A stretch of 64,000 nucleotides of DNA from Gammaproteobacteria bacterium (GCA_012103455.1 WLWT01000001.1:1040001-1104000), one strand, 5' to 3'. Shown: positions 1-9,003, numbered from the stretch's first letter. Program-made: numbers and translations. Notes: generated by a model not told the origin, from the letters alone.

Positions 1-226
1 CACATAATATGAGAAAGCCAGGTGGGTACGCTTGTTCTTCCCCTTCAAGCATGTATAGTCGCGGAATTCGGATCGGCAAGCGTCGCTGGGCGCGAAGAAA
101 CTCTGCGCTCAGAAGAATGTAGAAAGCATCGCAACCTTGCCAGCGGCTAGGCCAAATAGGCCATAACCGCAGAACTAGAAAAACAGCAAACGCAGTGGCG
201 ATTACGACTACTGGCAGGGTGAACAT
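1..226 (-). CDS. Partial membrane protein, probable polytopic glycosyltransferase (N-terminus only)
   Basis: The reading frame starts at ATG 226 and runs off the window at base 1, giving about 75 residues. It opens with a strongly hydrophobic segment (MFTLPVVVIATAFAVFLVLR), followed by CDAFYILLSAEFLRAQRRLP and EQAYPPGFLI. The pattern of a DAFY/AE segment, then a lumenal YPPGF motif after the first membrane helix, is typical of large multi-pass sugar transferases and DUF-type membrane proteins of polysaccharide loci. It lies 67 bp downstream of the radical SAM gene in the same direction and probably continues that operon. An in-frame TAA lies upstream and there is no other ATG, so 226 is the likely start. 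The family assignment is inferred from these motifs only. Confidence 0.5.
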   Translation of the reverse strand, partial: MFTLPVVVIATAFAVFLVLRLWPIWPSRWQGCDAFYILLSAEFLRAQRRLPIRIPRLYMLEGEEQAYPPGFLILC

Positions 227-292
227 GGAGAATAGGTCAACTCGGGTTACTTCTGATGGCCAAGCTCTGATTTAGCTATTCCCGCAGCCTTA

Positions 293-1435
293 TCAACGTA
301 TCTCAGCTTTGGGAGGCCGCGAGAGTCGCCCGGAGACTGCCTCGTCTGCAGCCTGAGCGACCGCCAGAGACTTCTCCTCGCTGGCCGTGTGATGAACCAC
401 CGAAAATGATGCTGGCTGCCGCTTGACTAGCGTCGGCATTCCATAACCGGAGCACAGTCGGCATAGGTCGATACTGCCCTGGTCCGTCAATATTCGACGC
501 CTGAATTCTCGCGCACGGGCGCCGTTGAACACGCGCATTAGTCCTTCTTCGAACACGTTTCCGAGTACGTGTAAGCCATTGGGATCGCGGCAGCACGGAA
601 CGGCATCACCATTCCAGTTGACCTGAATGGAATTCCAGATCCAGACGCAGTCATTGTCGGGAACGACCTTCGGTTTCAATATGCCCTGCTCAAAGGCGGC
701 CTCATCGTAATACCAGTACTTCCGATCCTTAGGCAGATAAGCGTATCCCTCTAGCATGTTTCGTACACAAGGATCGACGACATTTGCAATATCAACGCCA
801 ATCTCTTCTGCCCAGCGCAGAAATTCCGGGACTTCATGCTCGTTGTGGCGCATAACAATGAAACCCACTTCGATCTGTAGGTTCGACTCCGGACGCTTGC
901 GCCGTTCTTCGATGAGTTCATATAGATTCTTGTGCGCCTTCTCCAAACTGCTCGCTACGCGATATCTCCGGTGACTTGCTTCGGTCATGCCACCGAGTTG
1001 AAAACTCAGTTTGTTGATAGCCGAATAAATGACGCCCTTGGCATCGACAAAATCACCATTAGTGCATGTTTCTACGTAGATGCCGCGCTCGCGTGCGTAG
1101 CGGATCATGTCGTATGCATGCTTGTTCAGAAATGGCTCTCCCATGAAGTAGTACATGAGCGAGTTGGTCGTGCCACAGATGTCATCTACGAACTGCTCGT
1201 AAGCTTGCTTGTCGAGGAGTCCTTTGCGTCTGTGCATCTCGTCTTTGCCGGTTTCGCACACTGGACAGCGCGCGTTGCATGCGTTGGTCGGCTCGATGGA
1301 CACGTGCACCGGTGCCATCAATGGACCGACGCGGCGCATTTGCGCCAAGCCGGTGTTCCAGACAAATGACGGCCAACCGCGTGGGTTGGCTCGGGCAAGG
1401 CGATAGATTGTCCGGGTCTTGGTCCACACGCTCAT
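293..1435 (-). CDS. Radical SAM/SPASM domain protein
   Basis: This 380-residue protein carries the radical SAM cluster motif CNARCPVC (Cys53, Cys57, Cys60), which binds a 4Fe-4S cluster and SAM. It has GEP and TNG motifs further on, and a SPASM-type C-terminal Cys set (VPCCRDPNG near residue 285, then CRLCSGYG) for auxiliary clusters. Proteins of this architecture occur in cell-surface polysaccharide loci as sugar- or lipid-modifying enzymes and as peptide maturases. No precursor peptide is visible, so a sugar role fits the neighbourhood better. It follows the small unknown gene (end 1470) by 34 bp and likely belongs to the same minus-strand operon. The substrate cannot be read from the sequence. 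Confidence 0.85.
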   Translation of the reverse strand: MSVWTKTRTIYRLARANPRGWPSFVWNTGLAQMRRVGPLMAPVHVSIEPTNACNARCPVCETGKDEMHRRKGLLDKQAYEQFVDDICGTTNSLMYYFMGEPFLNKHAYDMIRYARERGIYVETCTNGDFVDAKGVIYSAINKLSFQLGGMTEASHRRYRVASSLEKAHKNLYELIEERRKRPESNLQIEVGFIVMRHNEHEVPEFLRWAEEIGVDIANVVDPCVRNMLEGYAYLPKDRKYWYYDEAAFEQGILKPKVVPDNDCVWIWNSIQVNWNGDAVPCCRDPNGLHVLGNVFEEGLMRVFNGARAREFRRRILTDQGSIDLCRLCSGYGMPTLVKRQPASFSVVHHTASEEKSLAVAQAADEAVSGRLSRPPKAEIR

Positions 1436-1469
1436 AGAGAACTGTCTCCACTCAAAGCTTGACCGCTCA

Positions 1470-1754
1470 CTAGCGCGGCCATTTGTGATGTACCGCGAGC
1501 ACGCGGCTCAACAACTCGGCGAATGCGTCTTCGAGTTCAGCCCTCGACGCAATCTGTTGCAGTTCCAATCTATCGACTAAGGCATCTTCACCACTGCGAC
1601 GCTTGATATGCACCCGCAGTTCTCCGGAAAGCATGCCATCCGAGTTTGTGCAGGTAGCGTCCGTTGCGGTGATGACAGGGGCCTCGCGCGCACCGAATCG
1701 ATCCTGATTGATCCGGCCCAGGATCTCCGCCAGCGCTTCGTTCAAGTCAGCCAT
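1470..1754 (-). CDS. Small protein of unknown function
   Basis: The 94-residue frame starts at ATG 1754. It overlaps the end of the upstream acyltransferase gene by 8 bases, which suggests translational coupling. A longer frame exists, but its extra six codons lie inside the upstream gene. The protein is mostly charged and helical at both ends (ADLNEALAEILGRI; AELEDAFAELLSRVLAVH) with a short beta-like centre (GELRVHIKRR). I recognise no family. Its size suggests a small partner protein, but it lacks the Ser motif of an acyl carrier protein. Coupling to the acyltransferase on one side and the radical SAM gene on the other suggests a role in the same sugar or lipid modification. Confidence 0.6.
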   Translation of the reverse strand: MADLNEALAEILGRINQDRFGAREAPVITATDATCTNSDGMLSGELRVHIKRRSGEDALVDRLELQQIASRAELEDAFAELLSRVLAVHHKWPR

Positions 1755-2412
1755 AACGCTGCTCACCCTCACGCATCAGGAAAGTACGCTGACCGCTGTC
1801 GAAGTGCAGCACGGGTTCGTCTCCGTCCATCTCTACCTTGCCGAGTTGGCGCGCAGGGCTGCCCCCAACGACGGTGCCGTCCGGCACATCACAGTTGACC
1901 ACGCTATTCGCAGCGACTACGCAGCGGGTTCCAATGGTGGTGCCCGCAGCGATGATGCTCTGAGGCCCCAAGTAGGTGCAGTTGCCAATAGCGACCGGCG
2001 CGGTCCGTGGACCGAGCCGTCCTGCGGACAAAGCCCAGCCGATGGTGTCGTGTGTATAGATATGTACTGCGACGGCGACTGAACAGAAAGCGCCGATGGA
2101 TAGCGCACCACCCGAACCATCGAGCACTACGTATGGTCCGACCCAGGTTTGCTCGCCGACGTTCACGTCGCCGAAGACGATGGCACTGTTGTAGATGCTA
2201 GCGCCTTCGTCAAAGCCTAACCGTTGCGCGCGTTCCCAGCGGTCCATCATTGCGTCTTGCAACGGCAGACTTCGCTGAAAGTGCTCACGCAGCTCCGCGT
2301 CACGTTCCGCGTAGGCTTGTCGTAGCTGCTCCGAGATACTGGATTCACTCGAGTTCATATTCGCCACCGACCGGACCTTACCCACGCCGCTGTTGACCAC
2401 GGCGATCATCAT
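1747..2412 (-). CDS. Left-handed beta-helix (hexapeptide) acyltransferase
   Basis: The roughly 220-residue protein has an N-terminal helical part (EQLRQAYAERDAELREHFQRS) and then hexapeptide repeats (IYNSAIVFGDVNVGEQTWVG, IGNCTYLGPQSIIAAGTTIG, CVVAANSVVNCDVPDGTVVG). It ends with the GSPAR motif found near the C-terminus of O-acetyl and N-acetyl transferases of the LbH superfamily. A His in YTHDTIGW is a candidate catalytic residue. Its first codons overlap the asnB-like stop codon (ATGA type), so the two are co-translated. An internal Met (MNSSESS, residue 19) is an alternative start. It probably acetylates a sugar or nucleotide sugar in this locus; the acceptor is not deducible. Confidence 0.85.
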   Translation of the reverse strand: MMIAVVNSGVGKVRSVANMNSSESSISEQLRQAYAERDAELREHFQRSLPLQDAMMDRWERAQRLGFDEGASIYNSAIVFGDVNVGEQTWVGPYVVLDGSGGALSIGAFCSVAVAVHIYTHDTIGWALSAGRLGPRTAPVAIGNCTYLGPQSIIAAGTTIGTRCVVAANSVVNCDVPDGTVVGGSPARQLGKVEMDGDEPVLHFDSGQRTFLMREGEQRYG

Positions 2413-4343
2413 AGTGTCGCCATCACGACCGCAGGTCGATCACCCGGGTTGACTCCGGCACCAGCGATAAACACGTCGAGCCACTCCTCGACGTTCAGTA
2501 GTGACCAGATTAGCAGACGACGGTTTTCCTGACCGCTGAGATGATCGCCAACCAGTCTTTGCACTGTTTTCCTGTCCAGGTACTCGAAAATCGCCGCGTC
2601 CTCGCCCATGAGGCGCTCACGTACATAAGCAATGCTCTCGCCTTTGAACCAACTGGCATCGGGGGCGGAGAAACCTTGCTTTATGTCTTCCGCGACATCG
2701 CCGGGTACGTATCGACGCATGGCGTCGCGCAACACGAGTTTTCCATCGCGGGTTTTCTCGAAGTAGCGCTGCGTCTTGGGCCCCGGCTCGTTCTCATTCA
2801 AAGATACGACCTCGTCGAGATTGCCAAGCTTGGTCTCGACTGGCAGGGACATGGCGAAATCGACCAGATCATTGTCCAGGAACGGCACGCGGGTCTCGAT
2901 TCCGTGGGCCATGCCAAGTTTGTCTTCAACTAATAGGAGGCCGGGCAGGAAGGTGCGTGCTTCGAAGTAGAGTGAATGGTTGACGTAAGCCTGCGGTGAA
3001 TCAAGCTCTGCGGCATGCGACTGAAACACATTGGCGAAGATGCTTCGCAGGTCCACGTTCGCCCCAAGCGAGCCCAAAGGGGACAGGAGGTCCGGCATGA
3101 TGGACGGCGGCACCATGCGCTTCCAGTAATCGAAATACTTGTCTACATAGTGCTCAAAGTCGTCATTGACTACAGCCCTGTAGTAGCGCCACGGGTAACC
3201 GCCAAACATCTCGTCACCACCTGCCCCTGCCATGACCACCTTGCAAAAGCGGCTGGCCAGTTTCGCGGCATAGAAGTTTGGATAACTTTGCCCGACGCGT
3301 GGCTCCTCCAGATGCCAAACCAGTGGACGCATCGACCGTTGCATGTCACCGGCTTTCAGGACCATCTCGTACTGCTCGGTGCCAAATACATAGGACATGT
3401 ATTCAGCCTTCGAGCGCTCGTCGAACGCAACTTCAAGACCCGAAGCTGAGCGCAGGTCAAAACCAACCGTGAACGTCTTCAGATTCGGTAGCGCCTTTGC
3501 TGCGACCGCCGCGATCGAACCCGAGTCGATGCCGCCAGATAGAAAGCTGCCGATTTCCACGTCGCTCACAAGTTGGCGTTCGACGGCTTGCACGACGAGT
3601 CGGTCAAGTTCTTCCACATATTCGCGCCTGTCCCCGACGACGGCTGGTTGCCGAAACCTGTAGTCCCAATAACGTACCGCGGCATCTCGCTCGCGCTTTT
3701 GGTCCAAAAGATCGACCCACTGATAGTGGCCGGCAGGAAACACCTCCACGCCATCGAATAACGTGCGCGACGTGAAATAGTTCTGAAACGTGAAATATTC
3801 AACCAGTGCCTCGCGATCGAGCGTGCACCGGAACTCAGGATGGGCGAAGAAGGCCTTGACCTCGGACGCGAATAACAGACTGCTGCCACGTTCACATACA
3901 TATAGAGGCTTGATGCCATAGCGGTCGCGAGCAAGGAACAGGCGGCTCGCGTACATATCCCAGATGGCGAAGGCGAACATGCCGTTCAGGCGTTCTACGA
4001 CATCTGCACCCCATGTTACGAACCCGTGCAGCAGTACTTCCGTGTCTGAATTCGAGACGAAGCGGTGACCCGAGGCTTGTAGCTGTGCCCGTAGTTCCTG
4101 GTAGTTGTAGACTGCACCGTTGTAGACCACTACATACCGGCCGTCCGCGCTCATCATTGGCTGATGCCCGGCCGTAGTTACATCGATAATCGACAGCCGG
4201 CGATGTCCCAGCGCCAGGCATCGGTCTGTATATACGCCCTCATCGTCGGGACCTCGATGCGCGATCATCGTGGCCATCGCGCGCGCAACAGTCGCCGACG
4301 CCGGGCGTCCATCGCGATTCAGATAACCGGCAAGGCCGCACAC
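2409..4343 (-). CDS. asnB: Asparagine synthase-like glutamine amidotransferase
   Basis: The 644-residue protein begins (GTG start) with MCGLAGYL, placing the glutaminase nucleophile at Cys2. It shows the class II amidotransferase landmarks AHRGPDDEG, GHRRLSIID and YNGAVYNY. The C-terminal synthetase domain has the ATP pyrophosphatase loop SFLSGGIDSGS and GAGGDEMFGGYPW. Length and layout fit AsnB-type enzymes, which transfer ammonia from glutamine to a carboxylate activated by ATP. In polysaccharide loci such proteins (for example WbpS) are assigned to amidation of uronic acids, and the context favours that over asparagine supply. A second paralogue lies at 16063-17991. It starts 11 bp after the methyltransferase stop and overlaps the acyltransferase start. 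Confidence 0.9.
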   Translation of the reverse strand: MCGLAGYLNRDGRPASATVARAMATMIAHRGPDDEGVYTDRCLALGHRRLSIIDVTTAGHQPMMSADGRYVVVYNGAVYNYQELRAQLQASGHRFVSNSDTEVLLHGFVTWGADVVERLNGMFAFAIWDMYASRLFLARDRYGIKPLYVCERGSSLLFASEVKAFFAHPEFRCTLDREALVEYFTFQNYFTSRTLFDGVEVFPAGHYQWVDLLDQKRERDAAVRYWDYRFRQPAVVGDRREYVEELDRLVVQAVERQLVSDVEIGSFLSGGIDSGSIAAVAAKALPNLKTFTVGFDLRSASGLEVAFDERSKAEYMSYVFGTEQYEMVLKAGDMQRSMRPLVWHLEEPRVGQSYPNFYAAKLASRFCKVVMAGAGGDEMFGGYPWRYYRAVVNDDFEHYVDKYFDYWKRMVPPSIMPDLLSPLGSLGANVDLRSIFANVFQSHAAELDSPQAYVNHSLYFEARTFLPGLLLVEDKLGMAHGIETRVPFLDNDLVDFAMSLPVETKLGNLDEVVSLNENEPGPKTQRYFEKTRDGKLVLRDAMRRYVPGDVAEDIKQGFSAPDASWFKGESIAYVRERLMGEDAAIFEYLDRKTVQRLVGDHLSGQENRRLLIWSLLNVEEWLDVFIAGAGVNPGDRPAVVMATL

Positions 4344-4354
4344 CGTATATGCGC

Positions 4355-5395
4355 TCAGCTGCTGCGCTTTCGCGCCACGACCGTGATGCCGGCGTCTTCA
4401 ACGCGCTCACGTTCAATATCGAGGCCGGCTTCGGCGCACCAGGCACGCACCTCATCAATACTCTGGCGATGGGCGTTACGGGGAGCGTACCAATCGAAGT
4501 TGATGTGGTTCATCTCATCGAGCGTCATGTCCGGGCGATAGAAGGCCTTGAACACATGCCAATAGAAGAGGCGCTGAACACTGATTCGCCCTGCTGGAAT
4601 CTGCAGCAAGTCGATTGATTCGGGAATTTCGACTTCAACATCAAGCTCACCAAGAGCCTGCCCCAACTGGGATAACGGTTCCAGCGCTGCCCAGGCTTCA
4701 TCGGGTGGCACGTCCTGCAACCGGTCGCGGATGTAGTCGTCTGTGAACTCCCGTATCGGGCCCTTGCGCCTATACACGTAGAACATGAAACTTCCACCTG
4801 GCCGGATTTTGCGTGCAAGTGCCGTGAGCGCCGCCTGGGTCGAATCCGTGTGATGCATTACACCCTCGGAGAAAACCGCATCCACACTTGCGTCCGGAAT
4901 GGGTAGTTGGGTGATGTCGGCCTGCATGAAGGCAGCGCCATCCAGGCCTCGTTCGGCGAAACGAGTCCTCGCAACATCAACTGCATCTGAGACGTCTACA
5001 CCGAGATAACATACGTTTTCGAGCGTGTCGCCGAAGAGTTCGAGCGCGGAATAACCCGCGCCACAACCTGCGTCCAGCACGATTGCCCGCCGGCTCGACG
5101 GTTCAAGGAAGGCGTAAGTACGGGGCTCGCCGTAGCGCCGCTCCAACCACTCGCGCATGCGCGCGCGGCCCCCTGCCGACTCGTAGGTGTCTCGCTTCTG
5201 CCACTTGAATCCAAAAGTCCGTTCGGTCTGTGCCTGAGTCTCGGAACCTTCGGTCTCGGTGCGCACTATGCCATCCCGGAGCTGTAAGCCGAGGGCTTGC
5301 AGTCTCTTGTCACGGGAAGCTGGATCGGTCGCATCAAGCAGATCCCAGAACCAGTCAGGTTGCGTGTCAGAGTCGTTGCAGGGCATCGACGACAT
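4355..5395 (-). CDS. Class I SAM-dependent methyltransferase
   Basis: The protein has about 346 residues from ATG 5395 (MSSMPCNDSD); ATG 5386 is also possible. The longer open frame runs back into the aminotransferase gene and is rejected. Motif I is VLDAGCGAGYSALELFG and motif II ends in YLGVDVSDAV. MQADITQLPIPDASVDAVFS and LARKIRPGGSFMFYVYRR complete a Rossmann methyltransferase fold. The N-terminus has FGFKWQKRDTYES, as in methyltransferases found beside DegT aminotransferases in O-antigen loci. The start overlaps the end of the aminotransferase gene by about 28 bases. The acceptor is unknown; a sugar hydroxyl or amine is likely. Confidence 0.85.
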   Translation of the reverse strand: MSSMPCNDSDTQPDWFWDLLDATDPASRDKRLQALGLQLRDGIVRTETEGSETQAQTERTFGFKWQKRDTYESAGGRARMREWLERRYGEPRTYAFLEPSSRRAIVLDAGCGAGYSALELFGDTLENVCYLGVDVSDAVDVARTRFAERGLDGAAFMQADITQLPIPDASVDAVFSEGVMHHTDSTQAALTALARKIRPGGSFMFYVYRRKGPIREFTDDYIRDRLQDVPPDEAWAALEPLSQLGQALGELDVEVEIPESIDLLQIPAGRISVQRLFYWHVFKAFYRPDMTLDEMNHINFDWYAPRNAHRQSIDEVRAWCAEAGLDIERERVEDAGITVVARKRSS

Positions 5396-6518
5396 ACGCG
5401 TAATCTTCCTCGACCATACGGTTATGCAGCGGGATAGCGAGTGAATTCTGCTCGCAGGCAAGTGCGCCCGGGTAATCTTGTGGCTCGAGCCCGAACCGGT
5501 CGGCGTAGTAGCCGAGTGCATGTACGGCATGAGTACCTGGGCGTGTGGCAATGCCACGTGCCTGCAACTGCTCCATGAGCGCGTTTCTTTTTGCTGGAGC
5601 GGTCTGCGGGTCGATCCAGGTCACGAATGACTGCCAGGCATGGCGTCCGTCTTCGGGTTCTGAAGGCGGGCGCAGCCAAGCGACATTTTGCAGGGCTTCG
5701 CGGTACCATTTGGCCCAGGCCGCACGCTCGTCCACGAATGCTTCGAGCTTCTCCAATTGGACTAACCCGACTGCGCCTTGCAGATCGGTCATCCTATAGT
5801 TGTAACCAAGCAGATTGAATTCCGGAAGCAGATAGGGGCGGGGGCCTCGATGGCGCTGCTCTTCGCTGATAGAGGCGCCGTGATTGCGAAGTTGATCGGC
5901 CCTTTGCCCAATCTCGGATTGGTTGGTCGTCAACATGCCACCTTCGCCTGTAGTGATGGACTTTCGGGGATGAAAGCTGAACGCTGCAGCGTCACCTAGT
6001 CCCCCCGCGCGCCGGCCACGGTACTCGGCGCCGGCGGCGCAAGCTGCATCCTCGACAATAGCCACGCTGTCTGGCAGTGCCGCGCGCAACCCGTCAATGT
6101 CGGCGCACAGGCCAAATAGATGCACGGCAATAACAGCACGTGTACGCGGCGTCACGCGCGCCGCGGCATCAGCCACATCGATGTTGAATGTGAGCGGATC
6201 AACATCGGCAAGTACCGGGGTTGCGCCGCAATAAAGAACCACGTTGGCGGTCGCAACCCAGGTGAAGGCCGGCACGATGACTTCGTCGCCTGGGCCTACA
6301 CCGAGTGCCGCCAGGGCGAGATGCAATGCAGTCGTGCAACTGGTCGTGGCCAGCGCATAGTCAACCGTATGCGCCGCAGCGAAGGATTGTTCGAATGCGG
6401 CGACTTTAGGACCCTGGGTCAGCCAGCCGCTCATTATCGGCTCGCGCACTGCCTCCCATTCGTGTGCGCCTGTGCTCGGAAGCGCGATCGAGATGCGTCT
6501 GTAGGGCAAGTGGCTCAT
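5367..6518 (-). CDS. DegT/DnrJ/EryC1/StrS family sugar aminotransferase
   Basis: This 383-residue PLP enzyme has TTSCTTALHLALAALGVGPG (PLP phosphate loop), DEVIVPAFTWVATANVV, IVEDAACAAGAEY (Asp for the pyridine nitrogen) and AFSFHPRKSITTGEGGML with the Schiff-base Lys. It ends in a typical small domain (NSLAIPLHNRM). The start is ATG 6518 because GGAGG stands just upstream; the nine extra codons of the longer frame come from the 19-bp tandem repeat. The family aminates keto-sugar nucleotides, such as 4-keto-6-deoxy or 3-keto sugars. It sits between a UDP-sugar epimerase and a methyltransferase in one operon. The exact substrate is unknown. Confidence 0.88.
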   Translation of the reverse strand: MSHLPYRRISIALPSTGAHEWEAVREPIMSGWLTQGPKVAAFEQSFAAAHTVDYALATTSCTTALHLALAALGVGPGDEVIVPAFTWVATANVVLYCGATPVLADVDPLTFNIDVADAAARVTPRTRAVIAVHLFGLCADIDGLRAALPDSVAIVEDAACAAGAEYRGRRAGGLGDAAAFSFHPRKSITTGEGGMLTTNQSEIGQRADQLRNHGASISEEQRHRGPRPYLLPEFNLLGYNYRMTDLQGAVGLVQLEKLEAFVDERAAWAKWYREALQNVAWLRPPSEPEDGRHAWQSFVTWIDPQTAPAKRNALMEQLQARGIATRPGTHAVHALGYYADRFGLEPQDYPGALACEQNSLAIPLHNRMVEEDYAYVVDALQRL

Positions 6519-6529
6519 GTGGCCTCCAT

Positions 6530-6587
6530 TAATGGCTGCGCGCACGTCTAATGGCTGCGCGCACGTCTAATGGCTGCGCGCACGTCG
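6530..6587. repeat. Three tandem copies of a 19-bp unit at a gene end
   Basis: The unit AATGGCTGCGCGCACGTCT is repeated three times in a row. The innermost copy encodes the last residues and stop of the epimerase gene on the minus strand, and the outer two lie in the gap before the aminotransferase start. The repeats carry the epimerase stop and extend the upstream part of the aminotransferase frame. Confidence 0.9.
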
Positions 6588-7559
6588 TGCATCGACCGCC
6601 GCCTGGTGAGACGCACGCCACTCGATCAGGTCGCGCAGCCCTTCTTCGAGGCCGATGTTGGCGTCAAAGCCGATTTCAGCGCTGGCGAGCTTCGGACAGC
6701 CAATACGATTGCGCACCAGCGTTGCTTGACTACGGGGCTGGTACTGGATGGGCCGGTTGCAGCCGGTCAGCGCAATGAGCTTCTCGGCAAGTTCCTGCAA
6801 CGACGTCCGCTTGCCCGTGCCAACGTTGTAGTATCGCGCCACGGCATCGGTACGCATTGCGCAGACGTTGGCCGCGCCACAATCGCGAACCGAAATGAAA
6901 TCGAACGCTTCGCTACCGTCCCCTAGTATGGTTGGGCCCTCGCCGCGCTCGATAGCATCGAGCATCTTCATAATTACCGCGATGTAAGCACCTTGATAGT
7001 CCTGCCTGGGTCCATAGACATTCATGTACCGCAGACCGACGAACGGCAGTCCATAGCGGTAGTGGAACGCGGTAGCCATGGCTTCGCCACATATCTTCGT
7101 GGCGCCGTAGAAGTTTTTATTGTTGAAAGAGTGCTCTTCCGTCATCGGTTCCGCCAGCGCGTCACCATAAACGGACGCCGACGACGAGTAGACGAGGCGT
7201 GAAACGCCGTTCTTCACGCACGCCTCCAGGACGTTGAAGGTACCTTCGACATTGACCTGGAACGCCGAGCGTGGGTACTCGTGACACTGCAACAGCCATA
7301 GTGCCGCGAAGTGAAATACGCCATCCATGCCCTGCATGGCACTGTCGAGAATGTCCGGTTGGCAGATATCCCCTCCGACATCGAAGATGCGGACTCGGGG
7401 ATCTCGGAGCGCATCTTCCAGGTTCTCGTGCGAGCCGCGGGCAAAGTTGTCGTAAACGACGATTTCACCCACGTCTTCGCGCGTAAGCAGGTCTACCGTG
7501 TGAGAACCAATGAGGCCAGCGCCACCAATGACCAGGAGCTTCTTACCGCGAATATCCAA
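6567..7559 (-). CDS. NAD-dependent epimerase/dehydratase (extended SDR)
   Basis: This 330-residue extended short-chain dehydrogenase has the NAD loop VIGGAGLIGSHTVDLL near residue 11, VYDNFARGS, and FHFAALWLLQC. The catalytic set is SSSASVYG with YGATK (Tyr-x3-Lys) near residue 149, followed by LRYMNVYGPRQDY and a substrate-binding region (GDGSEAFDFISVRDCG). This matches the UDP-glucose 4-epimerase/dehydratase group that prepares nucleotide sugars. The C-terminal DARRARSH lies in the first of the 19-bp tandem repeats. It is in the same operon as the DegT enzyme that follows. Whether it epimerises at C4 or acts as a dehydratase cannot be decided here. Confidence 0.88.
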   Translation of the reverse strand: MDIRGKKLLVIGGAGLIGSHTVDLLTREDVGEIVVYDNFARGSHENLEDALRDPRVRIFDVGGDICQPDILDSAMQGMDGVFHFAALWLLQCHEYPRSAFQVNVEGTFNVLEACVKNGVSRLVYSSSASVYGDALAEPMTEEHSFNNKNFYGATKICGEAMATAFHYRYGLPFVGLRYMNVYGPRQDYQGAYIAVIMKMLDAIERGEGPTILGDGSEAFDFISVRDCGAANVCAMRTDAVARYYNVGTGKRTSLQELAEKLIALTGCNRPIQYQPRSQATLVRNRIGCPKLASAEIGFDANIGLEEGLRDLIEWRASHQAAVDARRARSH

Positions 7560-7561
7560 TG

Positions 7562-7770
7562 TCAGTTCCAGTGTGTTGCGTTTCTAAGAAATCGAGCGGG
7601 CACGCCTGCCACGGCCGTCCGCGCAGCTACGTCTTCAAGGCTAGAGTATCTTGTCTCGGACCAGACCCGAGCCCCCCGGTTCGCGCACACTACCGTGCTC
7701 ATGCCCGATGACAAAAGCATGGTTGGCGCGCGCAGCATCTGCGATTTTGGCGGCGGGTACCACGGCACAT
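7562..7770 (-). pseudogene. Remnant of a hexapeptide (WbpD/WlbB-like) acetyltransferase
   Basis: The 210-bp gap between the two sugar genes has no intact gene but looks like the two ends of one. Just after the aminotransferase stop, one minus-strand frame reads CAVVPAAKIADAARANHAFV, like the first coil of an LbH acetyltransferase. Near 7600 another frame reads AVAGVPARFLRN, like the family's usual C-terminal motif. The middle is gone and the frames differ. Position beside a WbpE-like aminotransferase supports a former WbpD-type N-acetyltransferase, a job now covered by the fused protein at 12056. The assignment rests on two short motifs. Confidence 0.5.
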
Positions 7771-7772
7771 GA

Positions 7773-8897
7773 TCAGCCAACCACCGCGGCGACGATTCTG
7801 TCTTGCGTTGCCTCATCCAGATAGGGATGCATTGGCAAACTCACGACGACGCTTGCGAGCTGGTCGGATACGGGCGTGCCTCCTGGCACGCACGGGAAGT
7901 CGCGATAGCCGGTCTGCTGAGATAGCGCAATAGGGTAGTAGACAGCAGTCGGTACGCCCGCAGCTTTGCAGGCCGTTTGGACACTGGCTCTATCGCTAAC
8001 TCGGAGCGTGTACTGAGCCCACACAGACGTCGCGCCGGCAATGAGTTCGGGGACGCGAGCCACATGGTGAAGCCGCTCGTTGTACCGCTCGGCTATGCGT
8101 TGTCTTGCAGTTATCTCCTCCGGGAAAATATCCAGTTTCTCCAGAAGAACAGCCGCTTGCATCGTGTCCAGCCGACCGTTCATGCCGACTCGCACATTGT
8201 CGTACTTGTTTGCACCCTGACCGTGTACGCGCAGGCTGTGAAGTTGTTCCGCCAGTGCCTCATCATCGGTGAAGATCGCGCCACCGTCGCCATAGCAACC
8301 GAGCGGCTTAGCTGGAAAGAAGCTGGTGGAGGTCGCGTCGCCAAAGGTCCCGACCCGCTGGCCATGGAGCGTTGCACCAAAACTTTGCGCTGCGTCGGCG
8401 AGTACTTGCAACTGATGTTTGTCGGCGATGGCCTGCACAGCAGGGTAGTCGGCTGGCTGCCCAAACAGGTCAACCGGAATAATTGCTGCTGGACGCAGTC
8501 CTTGTTCCTCGGCGGCGGTAATAGCCGCTTCGAGACTATCAGGATCGATGTTGAAGCTTCCTTCCAGCACATCGACAAAAACCGGTGTCGCGCCGGTCCA
8601 TGCAACAACCTCGGCGGTCGATACGAATGTGAACGCAGGCACAAACACGGCGTCGCCTGGCTGAATGCCCCAGCCCATCAATACCAGTCCGAGCGCATCG
8701 GTTCCGTTTGCGCAGCTGATGCAAAAGCGTGCCCCGGTAAATTCTGCGAGGCGTTGTTCCAATTCGCGAACTTCCGGCCCCATGATGTACCCGCCATGCT
8801 CGACAACGCGCATGATTGCAGATTCCATGCGTTCGCCGATTCGTTTGCGCTGCGATTCGAGGTCGATGAAGGGAATGGGATTGAGTTGCTGTGCCAC
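7773..8897 (-). CDS. DegT family aminotransferase, WbpE/WlbC-like
   Basis: The protein has about 374 residues from the GTG at 8897 (VAQQLNPIPFIDLESQR, the usual family N-terminus). The open frame extends to 8942 without a better start. Landmarks are CANGTDALGLVLMGWGIQPG, DAVFVPAFTFVSTAEVV, VLADAAQSFGA (PLP Asp) and SFFPAKPLGCYGDGGAIFT with the Schiff-base Lys. FFPAKPLGCYGDGGA is characteristic of WbpE/WlbC enzymes, which aminate UDP-3-keto-GlcNAc uronic acid using glutamate. Its partners, an NAD-dependent 3-dehydrogenase and an N-acetyltransferase, are fused in the gene at 12056-13654, so the pathway is split between the two arms of the locus. It is probably first or second in the minus-strand operon. 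Confidence 0.88.
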   Translation of the reverse strand: MAQQLNPIPFIDLESQRKRIGERMESAIMRVVEHGGYIMGPEVRELEQRLAEFTGARFCISCANGTDALGLVLMGWGIQPGDAVFVPAFTFVSTAEVVAWTGATPVFVDVLEGSFNIDPDSLEAAITAAEEQGLRPAAIIPVDLFGQPADYPAVQAIADKHQLQVLADAAQSFGATLHGQRVGTFGDATSTSFFPAKPLGCYGDGGAIFTDDEALAEQLHSLRVHGQGANKYDNVRVGMNGRLDTMQAAVLLEKLDIFPEEITARQRIAERYNERLHHVARVPELIAGATSVWAQYTLRVSDRASVQTACKAAGVPTAVYYPIALSQQTGYRDFPCVPGGTPVSDQLASVVVSLPMHPYLDEATQDRIVAAVVG

Positions 8898-9003
8898 GTT
8901 CGGAACCTGCTCTTTTCGGGTGCGCTGATGCGCCGCGCGCACAGCCTTACATCATGAAACCCTGCGCTATTTTGACCGGTTAGGTGGTGGCCGAAATGAA
9001 GGG

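Noticed and set aside
5396..5557. N-terminal extension of the methyltransferase frame
   Set aside because: It is antisense-free but lies inside the aminotransferase gene in another frame and has no methyltransferase homology.
6530..6587. CRISPR-like array
   Set aside because: The three 19-bp units are directly adjacent without spacers and carry a gene end.
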